A DNA stretch of 64,000 nt from Gp6-AA40 sp036407095 (GTDB lineage: Bacteria; Acidobacteriota; Vicinamibacteria; Vicinamibacterales; UBA2999). Below, piece by piece: positions 33,088 through 42,757 of the stretch. The position numbers were made by a program, and so were the translations under genes. The stretch lies in NCBI GenBank assembly GCA_036407095.1, contig DASWZV010000099.1, forward strand, positions 1 through 64,000, given 5' to 3'. A model generated the notes under the pieces. It saw nothing but the letters and a program-made list of their open reading frames with translations. It was not told the origin of the DNA and did not search any database. The number at the start of each line of letters is the position of its first letter. The stretch's first letter is position 1.

Positions 33088-34543
33088 GCCCTTTCACCTC
33101 ACACGCCAGCTCGCCGCGCTCGACGGTCACCGTGACGCGATCGCCGGGGGCCACGCTCGACGCGTCGCGAATCACCTTGGTGCGATCAGCATTCCAGCAC
33201 ACGGCGTAGCCTCGCGCCAGTACTCCGAGCGGACTCAGGCTTTCGAGACGGGCGACCGCCGCCCCGAGACGCGCATCGAGCGCATGTCGACGGCGATCGA
33301 GCACCGAGGCGAGTCGGCCGTCGCCCGCGACCAGCCTGGTGCGGAGTCCGGCAAGGCGGCGACGCAGATCGAATGTTTCGAGCGCAAGCCGCAGCGTCTG
33401 ATACCGGCGCTCCCGCGTCGACAGGCTCGCGCGCATCGCGCGCCGCAGCTCGTGCGTCAGTTCGCCGGCATCGCGCGCACGCATGGCGAGTCGCCCGCGA
33501 GCGCTGGCGATGCCCGATCGCGCATCGAGCGCGCGCAGCCGGGACTCGAGTCGAAGGCGCCTGGCATTGATCGCACCACGCAATCTGACTTCGAGCCGGT
33601 CGATGCGCGAGACGAACTCGTCCGTGCGGGCAACGACCATCTCCGCGGCCGCTGACGGCGTCGGCGCGCGAAGGTCAGCGACGAAGTCGGCGATCGTGAC
33701 GTCGGTTTCGTGACCGACCGCCGAGATGATCGGCACCGGACAGCCGGCAATGGCTCTGACAGCCACCTCTTCGTTGAAGGCCCAGAGGTCTTCGATCGAG
33801 CCGCCGCCGCGTCCGACGATGACGACGTCGACGCCTTTGACTTTCGCGATCGCCGAGAGGCCGCGCGCGATGTCGAGCGCGGCGCCGTCACCCTGCACGC
33901 GCACGGGACGAATCACCACGTGGGCGTTGGCGTATCGTCGGCGCAGCACCTTGATGATGTCGCGAATCGCGGCGCCATCGAGCGATGTGACGACGCCAAT
34001 CTTGCGCGGGAGCGCGGGCAGCGTCCGCTTGCGCCGCGGGTCGAACAGGCCTTCGGCGGCGAGCCGCTGTTTCAGCTGATCGTAGGCGAGCTGCAGCGCG
34101 CCAAGCCCGCCGGGCTCGAGGTGCTCGCAGACGATCTGGTACTCGCCCTTGGGGTCGTACACGCTGACGCGGCCGCGCGCCACGACGCGGAGCCCGTCCT
34201 TCGGCGTGAATTTCAGCAGCCTCAGGGCCGAACGAAACATCACGCCTTTGATCTGGGCGCCCTGATCTTTGAGCGTGAAGTAGAGATGACCCGTGTTCCA
34301 TACCTTGCAGTTGGACAACTCGCCCTCGACCCAGATCTCGAAGAGCTCTTCCTCGAGGAGCCCGCGGATGCGCGCGGTCAGCTCGGCGACGGTGTGCACG
34401 CGACGCTCGGGCGCGCGCGGCTTCGAACGCGCCGGCGTACCTTCGGCCTTGCCCTCGGCAGAGGCTGGCTTGCCGCGAGCGGAGTCAGGTGTCTTTTGAT
34501 CGGAGTCGAGGGGCTCTTCGAATGGCAGATCGAACAGGCTCAT
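33080..34543 (-). CDS. xseA: Exodeoxyribonuclease VII large subunit
   Basis: 487 residues. A low-complexity tail (residues 1-45, rich in Ser, Lys, Ala and Pro) precedes the OB fold (VHTVAELTARIRGLLEEELFEIWVEGELSN). The catalytic core has YDQLKQRLAAEGLFDP, RKIGVVTSLDGAAIRDI, DVVIVGRGGGSIEDLWAFNEE and SAVGHETDVTIADFVADLRAPTPSAAAE, all diagnostic, followed by a long helical stalk. It degrades single-stranded DNA to oligonucleotides. The extra N-terminal tail is not part of the usual family. Confidence 0.96.
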   Translation of the reverse strand: MSLFDLPFEEPLDSDQKTPDSARGKPASAEGKAEGTPARSKPRAPERRVHTVAELTARIRGLLEEELFEIWVEGELSNCKVWNTGHLYFTLKDQGAQIKGVMFRSALRLLKFTPKDGLRVVARGRVSVYDPKGEYQIVCEHLEPGGLGALQLAYDQLKQRLAAEGLFDPRRKRTLPALPRKIGVVTSLDGAAIRDIIKVLRRRYANAHVVIRPVRVQGDGAALDIARGLSAIAKVKGVDVVIVGRGGGSIEDLWAFNEEVAVRAIAGCPVPIISAVGHETDVTIADFVADLRAPTPSAAAEMVVARTDEFVSRIDRLEVRLRGAINARRLRLESRLRALDARSGIASARGRLAMRARDAGELTHELRRAMRASLSTRERRYQTLRLALETFDLRRRLAGLRTRLVAGDGRLASVLDRRRHALDARLGAAVARLESLSPLGVLARGYAVCWNADRTKVIRDASSVAPGDRVTVTVERGELACEVKGRV

Positions 34544-35373
34544 CGCTGGTGCACAGACAGGTGCTCGGCCGTCCTGGCGAAGTCGGCGAGCTCCTGCTCG
34601 GAATAACTGATTCGCGTCACGCCGGTGGCGCGCCCTGTCTTTTCATCGGCGGCGACCACGATGCCATTCAGACGCGGGTTTCCGGTCGCGGGCTCGAACT
34701 TGATCGGAAGGCCAGTGAGGAATCTCGAGAGCGAGGGCTCGCGCTCCATTCCGATGATCGAATCGTGGGGGCCGGTCATGCCGGCGTCAGTGAGATAGGC
34801 GGTCCCCTGCGGAAGGATCCGTTCGTCGGCCGTCTGCACGTGCGTGTGGGTGCCGACCACCAGCGTGGCCTTGCCGTCGAGATGCCATCCCATCGCCATC
34901 TTCTCGCTCGTCGCCTCCGCGTGAAAGTCGACGATGATGACGCGGGTCTTGTGGCGGATTGCGTCGATCTCGCGCAGCACCACGGCGAAAGGATCGTCGA
35001 TGCTCGTCATGAAAACGCGCCCCATGATGTTCACCACGCCGACCGCACGCCCGTCGCCTGACAGCCGGACCGTGGACCCGCGGCCGGGCACACCGGCCGG
35101 ATAGTTGGCGGGCCGGAGCAGGCGCGGCTCGGTGCCGATGTAGTCGAGCGCCTCTCGCTTGTCCCAGATGTGGTTGCCCGACGTCATCACGTCGATCCCC
35201 ATTTCGAGCAGCGTGTCGCCGATGTCCTTGGTGATGCCGAAGCCCGCCGCAGCGTTCTCGGCATTGGCAATCACGAAGTCGACGTGGTGGCGCTCCACGA
35301 TTCCTCGAAGCCCCTTGCGCACCGCCTCGCGTCCCGGGCGGCCGACGATGTCTCCGATGAAGAGGATGTTCAT
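34540..35373 (-). CDS. ymdB: YmdB-family metallophosphoesterase (TIGR00282)
   Basis: 277 residues from the ATG at 35371-35373 (MNILFIGDIVGRPGREAV), which overlaps the hsp20 stop. Motifs: IANAENAAAGFGIT, VMTSGNHIWDKREAL, VIIVDFHAEATSEKMAMGWH, LVVGTHTHVQTADERILPQG and YLTDAGMTGPHDSIIGM, giving a di-iron phosphoesterase site. In Bacillus the homologue hydrolyses 2',3'-cyclic nucleotides and influences biofilm and motility switching. The gene often sits by rny, not seen here. It overlaps xseA by four bases. Confidence 0.93.
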   Translation of the reverse strand: MNILFIGDIVGRPGREAVRKGLRGIVERHHVDFVIANAENAAAGFGITKDIGDTLLEMGIDVMTSGNHIWDKREALDYIGTEPRLLRPANYPAGVPGRGSTVRLSGDGRAVGVVNIMGRVFMTSIDDPFAVVLREIDAIRHKTRVIIVDFHAEATSEKMAMGWHLDGKATLVVGTHTHVQTADERILPQGTAYLTDAGMTGPHDSIIGMEREPSLSRFLTGLPIKFEPATGNPRLNGIVVAADEKTGRATGVTRISYSEQELADFARTAEHLSVHQR

Positions 35374-35831
35374 GCGCGGTCGGCCGAGGTGATCGGAATC
35401 ACGTGTCCCTGGCCGCGGCGGTCGACGCGTCTGGGAATCACGATGGTCAGCTCGCCCGAGTCGAGCCACGCTCGCGCGGCCCCGGTTTCGAACGCGCCGG
35501 TCAGCCGGATGGCGCGCGTGAAGCGGCCGAACTCGCGCTCGACGAGGTGATAGGTCGCGCCGGCGCCGAGAGGGCTGCGGGCTTTCTCGCCGGCGATGAG
35601 CACGACGCCATTTCGAAACAGCACGCGTAGCGCTTCGGTGGGCACACCGGTCACATCCAGGATGATCTCGACGCCGGCCGCGGTCTCGAGCACGTCGAGG
35701 ACGGGGTGGCACTCACCCGAATACACACGCTGTTCGGCGGGAAGGCGAGCCTCGAGGTCCGCGAACAGCTCCCGGATGTCGTCACCCAGTTCGCGAAGAT
35801 CGCCACCCGGAACGAAAGGAAACTGGGCCAC
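35370..35831 (-). CDS. Small heat shock protein, Hsp20/alpha-crystallin type
   Basis: 153 residues from a GTG start. The alpha-crystallin domain spans about 40-140: HPVLDVLETAAGVEIILDVTGV, VLIAGEKARSP, HLVEREFGRFTRAIRLTG and a closing LTIVIPRR in place of the usual IxI/V tail. It holds unfolding proteins in a refoldable state. It is divergent from dnaK with a 192-base AT-rich intergenic region between, and is the first gene of a long housekeeping operon. Confidence 0.88.
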   Translation of the reverse strand: MAQFPFVPGGDLRELGDDIRELFADLEARLPAEQRVYSGECHPVLDVLETAAGVEIILDVTGVPTEALRVLFRNGVVLIAGEKARSPLGAGATYHLVEREFGRFTRAIRLTGAFETGAARAWLDSGELTIVIPRRVDRRGQGHVIPITSADRA

Positions 35832-36023
35832 TCGCGCCCATCATCGCACAGGAAAAACGGTCGGGCTCGGATTGGAAAGCCTGAGTAATTCCTGGAAATC
35901 TCCTCGTCAGTAACATGAGTAACTTGATATCAGATTATATGCTTGATATATACTCACTATGTGCTATGATTCTTTCAGCCCGGAAGCCCACAAGGCAAAT
36001 CAAGGGCGGGAGATTGAACAGAC
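35832..36023. promoter_or_regulatory. AT-rich divergent control region between hsp20 and dnaK
   Basis: This is the most AT-rich stretch of its neighbourhood. It has two overlapping promoter-like pairs for dnaK: TTGATA (35924-35929) with TATATA after 17 bases, and TTGATA (35943-35948) with TATGAT (35965-35970) after 16 bases. TGAGTAA repeats (35882, 35916) and TGAGTA / TACTCA inverted arms (35916-35921, 35951-35956) surround them. A HAIR (HspR) site of exact spacing is not present, so the regulator is unclear. A GGGAG ribosome site precedes dnaK. Confidence 0.65.
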
Positions 36024-37904
<1,881 letters not shown>

Positions 37905-37917
37905 GGAGACAAGGACA

Positions 37918-38307
37918 ATGACGATTACTCGATTCGATCCATTCCGTGAGTTTGCAATCCTTCCGCGCGGGGGTTGGGTCCCGCCGGTCGATATCTTCGA
38001 GACGGCCGGACACGATCTGGTCATCAAGGCGGAGCTGCCGGATGTCGGTCGTGAGGACGTGGAGGTGATGGTGGAGAACAACGTCCTCACATTGAAGGGT
38101 GAGAAGAAGCTGCCCGCCGATGTGAAGGAAGAGCAGTTCCGTCGCGTCGAGCGCGATTACGGAGCGTTCAGCCGTTCGTTCACGCTGCCGACCTTCGTGG
38201 ACGCGGCCAAGGTCAGCGCCGAGTTCAAGAACGGCGTTCTGACCATCCGCCTCCCGTACAGGGAAGAGGCCAAGCCGCGCACCATCAACGTCGAAGTCGC
38301 CGCATAA
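37918..38307 (+). CDS. Small heat shock protein Hsp20
   Basis: 129 residues starting MTITRFDPFREFA, with GGAGACAAGGACA ribosome site upstream. A long upstream extension in frame runs antisense-like through dnaK in another frame and is rejected. The alpha-crystallin domain is intact: VPPVDIFETAGHDLVIKAELPDVGREDVEVMVENNVLTLKGEKK, FRRVERDYGAFSRSFTLP, VSAEFKNGVLTIRLPYREEAKPR, with the A-x(n)-GVL motif and I-x-I-like tail (TINVEVAA). It holds aggregating proteins for DnaK. The pair dnaK-hsp20 suggests a heat-stress unit; a terminator-like hairpin follows at 38409. Confidence 0.95.
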   Translation: MTITRFDPFREFAILPRGGWVPPVDIFETAGHDLVIKAELPDVGREDVEVMVENNVLTLKGEKKLPADVKEEQFRRVERDYGAFSRSFTLPTFVDAAKVSAEFKNGVLTIRLPYREEAKPRTINVEVAA

Positions 38308-38404
38308 TCTCCGCCTTCGCGGCTTCGCCGGCTACGGCGAGACAGGCTCGGGTCGCCTTTGCGGCGAGACAGGCCCGGCATCGCGGCTTCGGCCGCTACA
38401 GAGA
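38308..38404. repeat. GCGGCTTCGGCCGC-type short repeats
   Basis: Two or three degenerate units of type GCGGCTTCGCCGGCTAC and GCGGCTTCGGCCGCTAC (38321, 38385) alternate with CGAGACAGGC (38339, 38364), which is close to the end of the CCTTCGACTC element family. No gene is seen here. Confidence 0.45.
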
Positions 38405-38408
38405 GGCA

Positions 38409-38457
38409 GGCTCCAGGTTCGGGCAAAGCCCAGACCCTGGAGCCTGGAGCCGTTTTT
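38409..38457 (+). terminator. Hairpin with T-tract after the dnaK-hsp20 unit
   Basis: GGCTCCAGG (38409-38417) can pair with CCTGGAGCC (38436-38444) or its tandem heptamer copy TGGAGCC (38445-38451), followed by G and TTTTT (38453-38457). This fits an intrinsic terminator, although the CCTGGAG heptamer duplication also resembles the other palindromic elements. Confidence 0.6.
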
Positions 38458-38479
38458 GTGTGTTAGTCTGGGGCCTCTC

Positions 38480-38764
38480 ATGGCTGACACTGACGACATG
38501 CTGAGTCCGGTCGATACCGAGGAGGCTGCGGAACCAGCAGCTCCTCGTCCGAAAGCCCCTCCGATTGAAAGCCGCTTTCTCTTTGTCGACGTTGCAGCGA
38601 TGCGTGCGAAGCAGTTGCGGCGCGGCGCGCTTCCTCGTCTCGGCGATGACCATCACCCGGGCGAGGAGCCTCGCGCGCAGCCATTCAAGGCCGAGCGTAT
38701 CGCGATGGAGGAGGTCAAACGGGGTCTCGTCCTGTATGAGGTGCCAGACTCCAATCGCTCCTAG
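38480..38764 (+). CDS. rpoZ: DNA-directed RNA polymerase omega subunit
   Basis: 94 residues from ATG at 38480. The omega signature is clear: SRFLFVDVAAMRAKQLRRGALPRL, then an insertion (GDDHHPGEEPRAQ), then FKAERIAMEEVKRGLVLYEV. It stabilises beta-prime and helps assemble RNA polymerase. The 25-residue acidic N-terminus is longer than in E. coli. It lies by itself between the dnaK unit and a hydrophobic protein; gmk, a usual neighbour, is not here. Confidence 0.85.
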   Translation: MADTDDMLSPVDTEEAAEPAAPRPKAPPIESRFLFVDVAAMRAKQLRRGALPRLGDDHHPGEEPRAQPFKAERIAMEEVKRGLVLYEVPDSNRS

Positions 38765-38804
38765 CGGAACCTCCGTCGGGGACCGGCCGTAATGGCAGGT
38801 TAGG

Positions 38805-39146
38805 ATGCTGATGTTGCTGTTCCTCGGCGCTCTGGCGTTCCTGTTCTTTGGCGTCGTAGCCATTCCGTTCCTGATAATCGGTCTGATCTTCAAGCTGCTG
38901 TTCCTCCCGTTTCGCCTGTTCTTCTTCCTGTTTGGCGGCCTGCTCCGCATTGTGTTCGGTTTGATCGGCGGGCTGCTCGGGTTGCTCTTCGCGCCGTTCG
39001 TCGTCATCATCGGGGTCGTCGCGCTCGTAGGTGCACTCGTCGCCGGAATCCTGGCGCTGCTCGCGCCGCTTGTGCCCGTCGTCCTCCTCGGCATCCTGGC
39101 CTGGGCGATCTACAGACTCGTCAGGCGTCCTACCCCCGCGTTCTGA
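38805..39146 (+). CDS. Small, extremely hydrophobic membrane protein
   Basis: 113 residues with at least three long hydrophobic segments: LLFLGALAFLFFGVVAIPFL, IIGLIFKLLFLPFRLFFFLF and GVVALVGALVAGILALLAPL, with a positive tail (YRLVRRPTPAF). An AGGTTAGG ribosome site lies just before the ATG. No family is recognised. It is probably an inner-membrane protein; the role is unknown. The stop is 13 bases before the surE start. Confidence 0.6.
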   Translation: MLMLLFLGALAFLFFGVVAIPFLIIGLIFKLLFLPFRLFFFLFGGLLRIVFGLIGGLLGLLFAPFVVIIGVVALVGALVAGILALLAPLVPVVLLGILAWAIYRLVRRPTPAF

Positions 39147-39159
39147 TACTCTCGGCGCC

Positions 39160-40017
39160 ATGCCGAGAGCTCGTCCCGTCGTTCCACTTCTCGCTCTGAG
39201 TTTCTTCGCTGTGCTGTTTGCGCCGGCGCGGGCACAGCAGACGCGTCCGCAACCACCTCCGTATCGCATCCTGATCAGCAATGACGATGGGGTGCGCGCG
39301 CCGGGCATTTCGATGGTTGCGCAGACGCTCCAGGCGATTGGCCAGGTCATCATCGTGGCGCCGTCAGAGAATCAGAGCGGAAAGGGGCACTCGATCGTGA
39401 CCAGCGAGCCGGTGTTCCGCGAAGATTTCATGCTGCCGAACGGGCTTCGAGCGATTGGGCTGACGGCCACTCCCGCCAGCACCGTGAACATCGCGATTCG
39501 AAACATTCTCGAGCCGAAGCCTGATCTGGTCGTGTCTGGCATCAACCGCGGGTACAACCTCGGGTTCTCGGCGTATCTGTCGGGCACGGTTGGTGCTGCC
39601 CGTGAAGGTGCTCTTCACGGCGTGCCGGCGATTGCAGCCTCGCTTGCCGAGGACGGAGCGCCGCGCGACTACGTGTATGCCTCTGAAGAGGTGCTCGGTG
39701 TCGCGCGGCGAATCAAGCAGTACGGGCTGGCGCCGAACACGTTTCTCAATGTCAACCTCCCAGCGCGGCCGGCCAGCGGATACAAGGGCTACATGATCAC
39801 GTCGCAGGCGGAGAAGAAAGAGGGCGACGAGCACTTCGCGGAGATGAAGCATCCGAGCGGCCGCACGATCTACTGGAGTGTGTACAAAGAAGGTGGAGAA
39901 GGACCGCAGGGGTCGGACATGTGGGCGGTTCAAAACGGGTATGTCTCGGTGACTCCAATGAGGCTCGGCGAGTTCGACAAATCGCAGGTTGAAACGCTGA
40001 AGGCCATCTTCAAATAG
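39160..40017 (+). CDS. surE: Exported SurE-family 5'/3'-nucleotidase
   Basis: 285 residues from ATG at 39160; earlier starts lie inside the previous gene. A signal peptide (RPVVPLLALSFFAVLFAPARAQ) is followed by the SurE fold: YRILISNDDGVRAPGI with the Asp pair, IVAPSENQSGKGHSIV, VVSGINRGYNLGFSAYLSGTVGAAREG, and FLNVNLP. The active-site set (Asp, Asp, Ser, Asn) is present. SurE dephosphorylates nucleoside monophosphates and is normally cytoplasmic, so the signal peptide is unusual and puts this copy in the periplasm as a scavenging phosphatase. The next gene, a sulfatase, starts two bases after its stop, so they are co-transcribed. Confidence 0.9.
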   Translation: MPRARPVVPLLALSFFAVLFAPARAQQTRPQPPPYRILISNDDGVRAPGISMVAQTLQAIGQVIIVAPSENQSGKGHSIVTSEPVFREDFMLPNGLRAIGLTATPASTVNIAIRNILEPKPDLVVSGINRGYNLGFSAYLSGTVGAAREGALHGVPAIAASLAEDGAPRDYVYASEEVLGVARRIKQYGLAPNTFLNVNLPARPASGYKGYMITSQAEKKEGDEHFAEMKHPSGRTIYWSVYKEGGEGPQGSDMWAVQNGYVSVTPMRLGEFDKSQVETLKAIFK

Positions 40018-40019
40018 CC

Positions 40020-41372
40020 ATGCGCACGCTACTCACGCTTGTTGCCGCGATTGCCTCCGTCACTCAGATCGCGTGGGCGCAGGATGCCAGTCGTCCAAAT
40101 GTGGTCCTCATCATCACCGACGATGTCGGTTATGGCGACATCGGCAGCTACGGCGCGCCGGACGTGAAGACGCCGAACATCGACAGCCTCGCGAAGAACG
40201 GCACGCGCCTGACCGACTTCTATGCGATGCCGAGCTGCTCGCCGACACGCGCGGCGCTCATCTCGGGCCGGTATCAACAGCGCGTACGCATCGAGGTTCC
40301 GCTCGGATCGGCGCGTGTCGCCCAGGAGCAGGGCCTGCGTCCGACCGGCCGATCGCTGCCGCAGCTCCTGAAGAACAACGGCTATCACACGGCGCTCATT
40401 GGCAAATGGCATCTCGGATACAGGCCGGAGTTCAGCCCCAACTCGCACGGCTTCGACTATTTCTTCGGGTTCAAGAGCGGGCTGATCGACTACTACCAGC
40501 ATTCGGATTCCGACGGGCAGCACGATCTGTTCGAAAACGATCAACCCTCGCACGAGAACGGCTACTCGACCGATCTGTTCACGCAGAAAGCGGTCAAAGT
40601 GATCGATGAGAGCGCGGGCAAGCCGTTCTTTCTCGAAGTGGCCTTCAATGCGGCGCACTGGCCGTTTCAAGTGCCCGATCATCCGTCGGTGGCGCCGAAC
40701 AACGCGCGATTCGTCCAGCCGCAGGACGATCAGACGAGCACGCGGCAGGATTACGTCGCGATTCTCGAGCGGGCCGACCGCGGCGTCGGCGAGATCCTCG
40801 CCGCGCTCGATCGCAAGGGTCTCACACGCAACACGCTCGTCATCTTCACGAACGACAACGGCGGCGAGTGGCTCTCGCGGAATGCCCCGCTGTTCCATCG
40901 CAAACAGTCGGTGTGGGAAGGCGGTATCCGTGTGCCTGCGATCTTCAGGTGGCCGGGACACGTGCCGGCGGGGAAGACGTCACCGCAGGTGGGCATCGTG
41001 ATGGATCTCACGGCGACGATCGCGGCGATCACCAATTCGTCCGTTCCGGCCGACGCCAGGCTCGAGGGCATGAACCTCATGCCGATCCTCGAAGGCAAGC
41101 AGCCGCGAGTCGAGCGCACACTGTTCTGGCGCTACACGCTTCCGACCCGACGGCAGCGTGCGGTCAGGCAAGGCGATTGGAAGCTGGTGATCGACGGTCC
41201 GAACCCGATGCTGTTCAACCTCGCCAAAGACGTCGGCGAACGAAACGATCTCGCAAATCAGCGCATGGACATCGTCAAGAAACTCTACCCGCTGATCACG
41301 CAGTGGGAGCAGGACGTCGATGCCGAGGCGAAGGCGACTGCTCCGCCTGCATCGTCCGCAACGCGACAATGA
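40020..41372 (+). CDS. Exported sulfatase (arylsulfatase family)
   Basis: 450 residues with signal peptide (LLTLVAAIASVTQIAWAQ). The type I sulfatase core is complete: NVVLIITDDVGYGDIGSYG with the metal Asp pair, then SCSPTRAALISGRY, whose Cys in C-x-P-x-R is converted to formylglycine by FGE, then LIGKWHLG, and VIFTNDNGGEW. It removes sulfate from sulfate esters in the periplasm. It is preceded by exported SurE (two-base gap) and followed by an MFS importer that overlaps it by four bases. The three look like a scavenging and uptake unit for sulfated or phosphorylated small compounds; that is inference. Confidence 0.93.
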   Translation: MRTLLTLVAAIASVTQIAWAQDASRPNVVLIITDDVGYGDIGSYGAPDVKTPNIDSLAKNGTRLTDFYAMPSCSPTRAALISGRYQQRVRIEVPLGSARVAQEQGLRPTGRSLPQLLKNNGYHTALIGKWHLGYRPEFSPNSHGFDYFFGFKSGLIDYYQHSDSDGQHDLFENDQPSHENGYSTDLFTQKAVKVIDESAGKPFFLEVAFNAAHWPFQVPDHPSVAPNNARFVQPQDDQTSTRQDYVAILERADRGVGEILAALDRKGLTRNTLVIFTNDNGGEWLSRNAPLFHRKQSVWEGGIRVPAIFRWPGHVPAGKTSPQVGIVMDLTATIAAITNSSVPADARLEGMNLMPILEGKQPRVERTLFWRYTLPTRRQRAVRQGDWKLVIDGPNPMLFNLAKDVGERNDLANQRMDIVKKLYPLITQWEQDVDAEAKATAPPASSATRQ

Positions 41373-42724
41373 AAGAACAGGCCTCAGGGCCCCGGCCCCA
41401 GGCCTCAGCGCTGGGCAAGGTATCAGGCGTTGTCTCTGACGCTGTAGCCCTTGGCCCTGGCCCAGCCCCGAGGCCTGAGGCCTGGGCCCTGGGGCCTTAT
41501 CATCTCTGGGTCTTTACCCTCTGCGGCCTGTGTCTGATCATGGACGGCTTCGACGTCCAGTCGATCGGCTACGTCGCGCCCGCCATCATCACTGATTGGA
41601 AGATCGCGAACGCCGACATGGGCCCGGTGTTCAGCGCCGGACTGCTTGGGCTGTTCCTCGGGTCGCTGGTGTTCAGCATGGTCGCGGACCGGATCGGCCG
41701 CCGACCGGTGGTGCTGGGCGCGACGCTCGCGTTCTCGATGCTCACGCTCCTCACGGCACGCGCCTCGTCGATCACTGAACTCATCGCCGTCCGATTTCTC
41801 GCCGGGCTGGGTCTCGGCGCGATCCTGCCGAATGCGACGGCGCTCGTCGGCGAGTTCAGCCCGCCGCGACACCGCATCAAGACAATGATGATCGTGACCA
41901 ACGGGTTCACGATCGGGGCGATGATCGGTGGCTTCCTGTCCGCATGGTTGATTCCCCGTTACGGGTGGCGATCCGTCTTCGTCGCGGGCGGTGTGATCCC
42001 CCTCGTGATTCTGGTGCCGATGTTCTTCTCGCTGCCCGAGTCGCCGCAGTTTCGCGCGCCCGTCGGGGCAGTTTCCCCTGGCTCGCCGAAGCTCGGGACG
42101 AGCGAAGGCGGCAGACGGTCCATGATCGCGCGTCTTTTCGCCGACGGCCGCGCCTTCATCACCATCGTGCTCTGGATCGTCAACTTCCTGAACGTGCTGA
42201 ACGCGTACTCGGTCTCGAGCTGGCTGCCGACGCTGGTGCGCGACGCGGGCTATCCAACATCAACGGCCGTTCTCGCAGGAACCTCCGTTCAGACCGGTGG
42301 CGTGCTGGGCACGATCGCGCTCGGCTGGGTCATTCAGCGTGTCGGTTTCGTTCCGGTGCTCACTGGATGCTTCACGCTAGCCGCGATCAACCTCGCACTG
42401 ATAGGACAGCATTCTCTCTCGGTGTCGATGCTCTTCGTCGTCACGTTTCTGGCTGGACTCGGCATCTTCGCCGGTCAGCCCGGCCTGAACGCGCTCGCCG
42501 CGACCGTGTACCCGACTGACATTCGCTCGACGGGCATCGGCTCGGGATTGGGGATCGGCCGCTTTGGCGCGTTCCTCGGTCCCGTCCTGGCGGGCGAGCT
42601 GATGCGACGGCACTGGACGACTCAAGATCTGTTTCATGCGGCGGCGATACCGGCTGCGCTCTCCGCGGTGGCGATCCTCGGTGCAGGATTGGCGAGGCGC
42701 GTCCCCGGGGGAACACTGGAGTGA
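41369..42724 (+). CDS. MFS transporter, aromatic acid:H+ symporter type
   Basis: 451 residues from an ATG overlapping the sulfatase stop (ATGA). Twelve predicted membrane helices. The first holds LIMDGFDVQSIGYVAPAII, characteristic of AAHS transporters such as PcaK, BenK and MhpT, and the MFS motif A is VADRIGRRPVV. The AAHS group imports aromatic acids with protons. Residues about 4-43, before helix 1, are encoded by a palindrome of GGCCTCA/TGAGGCC heptamers and read as Pro/Ala/Gly-rich low complexity, unlike the family. A later start would lose the first helix, so this tail is likely translated. In context it may import the product of the sulfatase. Confidence 0.88.
   Translation: MKEQASGPRPQASALGKVSGVVSDAVALGPGPAPRPEAWALGPYHLWVFTLCGLCLIMDGFDVQSIGYVAPAIITDWKIANADMGPVFSAGLLGLFLGSLVFSMVADRIGRRPVVLGATLAFSMLTLLTARASSITELIAVRFLAGLGLGAILPNATALVGEFSPPRHRIKTMMIVTNGFTIGAMIGGFLSAWLIPRYGWRSVFVAGGVIPLVILVPMFFSLPESPQFRAPVGAVSPGSPKLGTSEGGRRSMIARLFADGRAFITIVLWIVNFLNVLNAYSVSSWLPTLVRDAGYPTSTAVLAGTSVQTGGVLGTIALGWVIQRVGFVPVLTGCFTLAAINLALIGQHSLSVSMLFVVTFLAGLGIFAGQPGLNALAATVYPTDIRSTGIGSGLGIGRFGAFLGPVLAGELMRRHWTTQDLFHAAAIPAALSAVAILGAGLARRVPGGTLE
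41379..41498. repeat. GGCCTCA / TGAGGCC heptamer palindrome inside the MFS gene
   Basis: The left arm (41379-41420) contains AGGCCTCAGGGCCCC and CAGGCCTCAGCGCTGGG; the right arm (41449-41498) TTGGCCCTGGCCCAGCCCCG and GGCCTGAGGCCTGGGCCCTG. Unit length is 7 bp. It sits entirely within the first 43 codons and keeps the frame open. Confidence 0.7.
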
Positions 42725-42757
42725 CCGGAACGCACACCGGGTGGTAGGTACTACTGT

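Noticed and set aside
35881..35970. HspR (HAIR) operator for dnaK
   Set aside because: CTTGAGT-N7-ACTCAAG is not matched; only TGAGTA-type arms with wide spacing are present.
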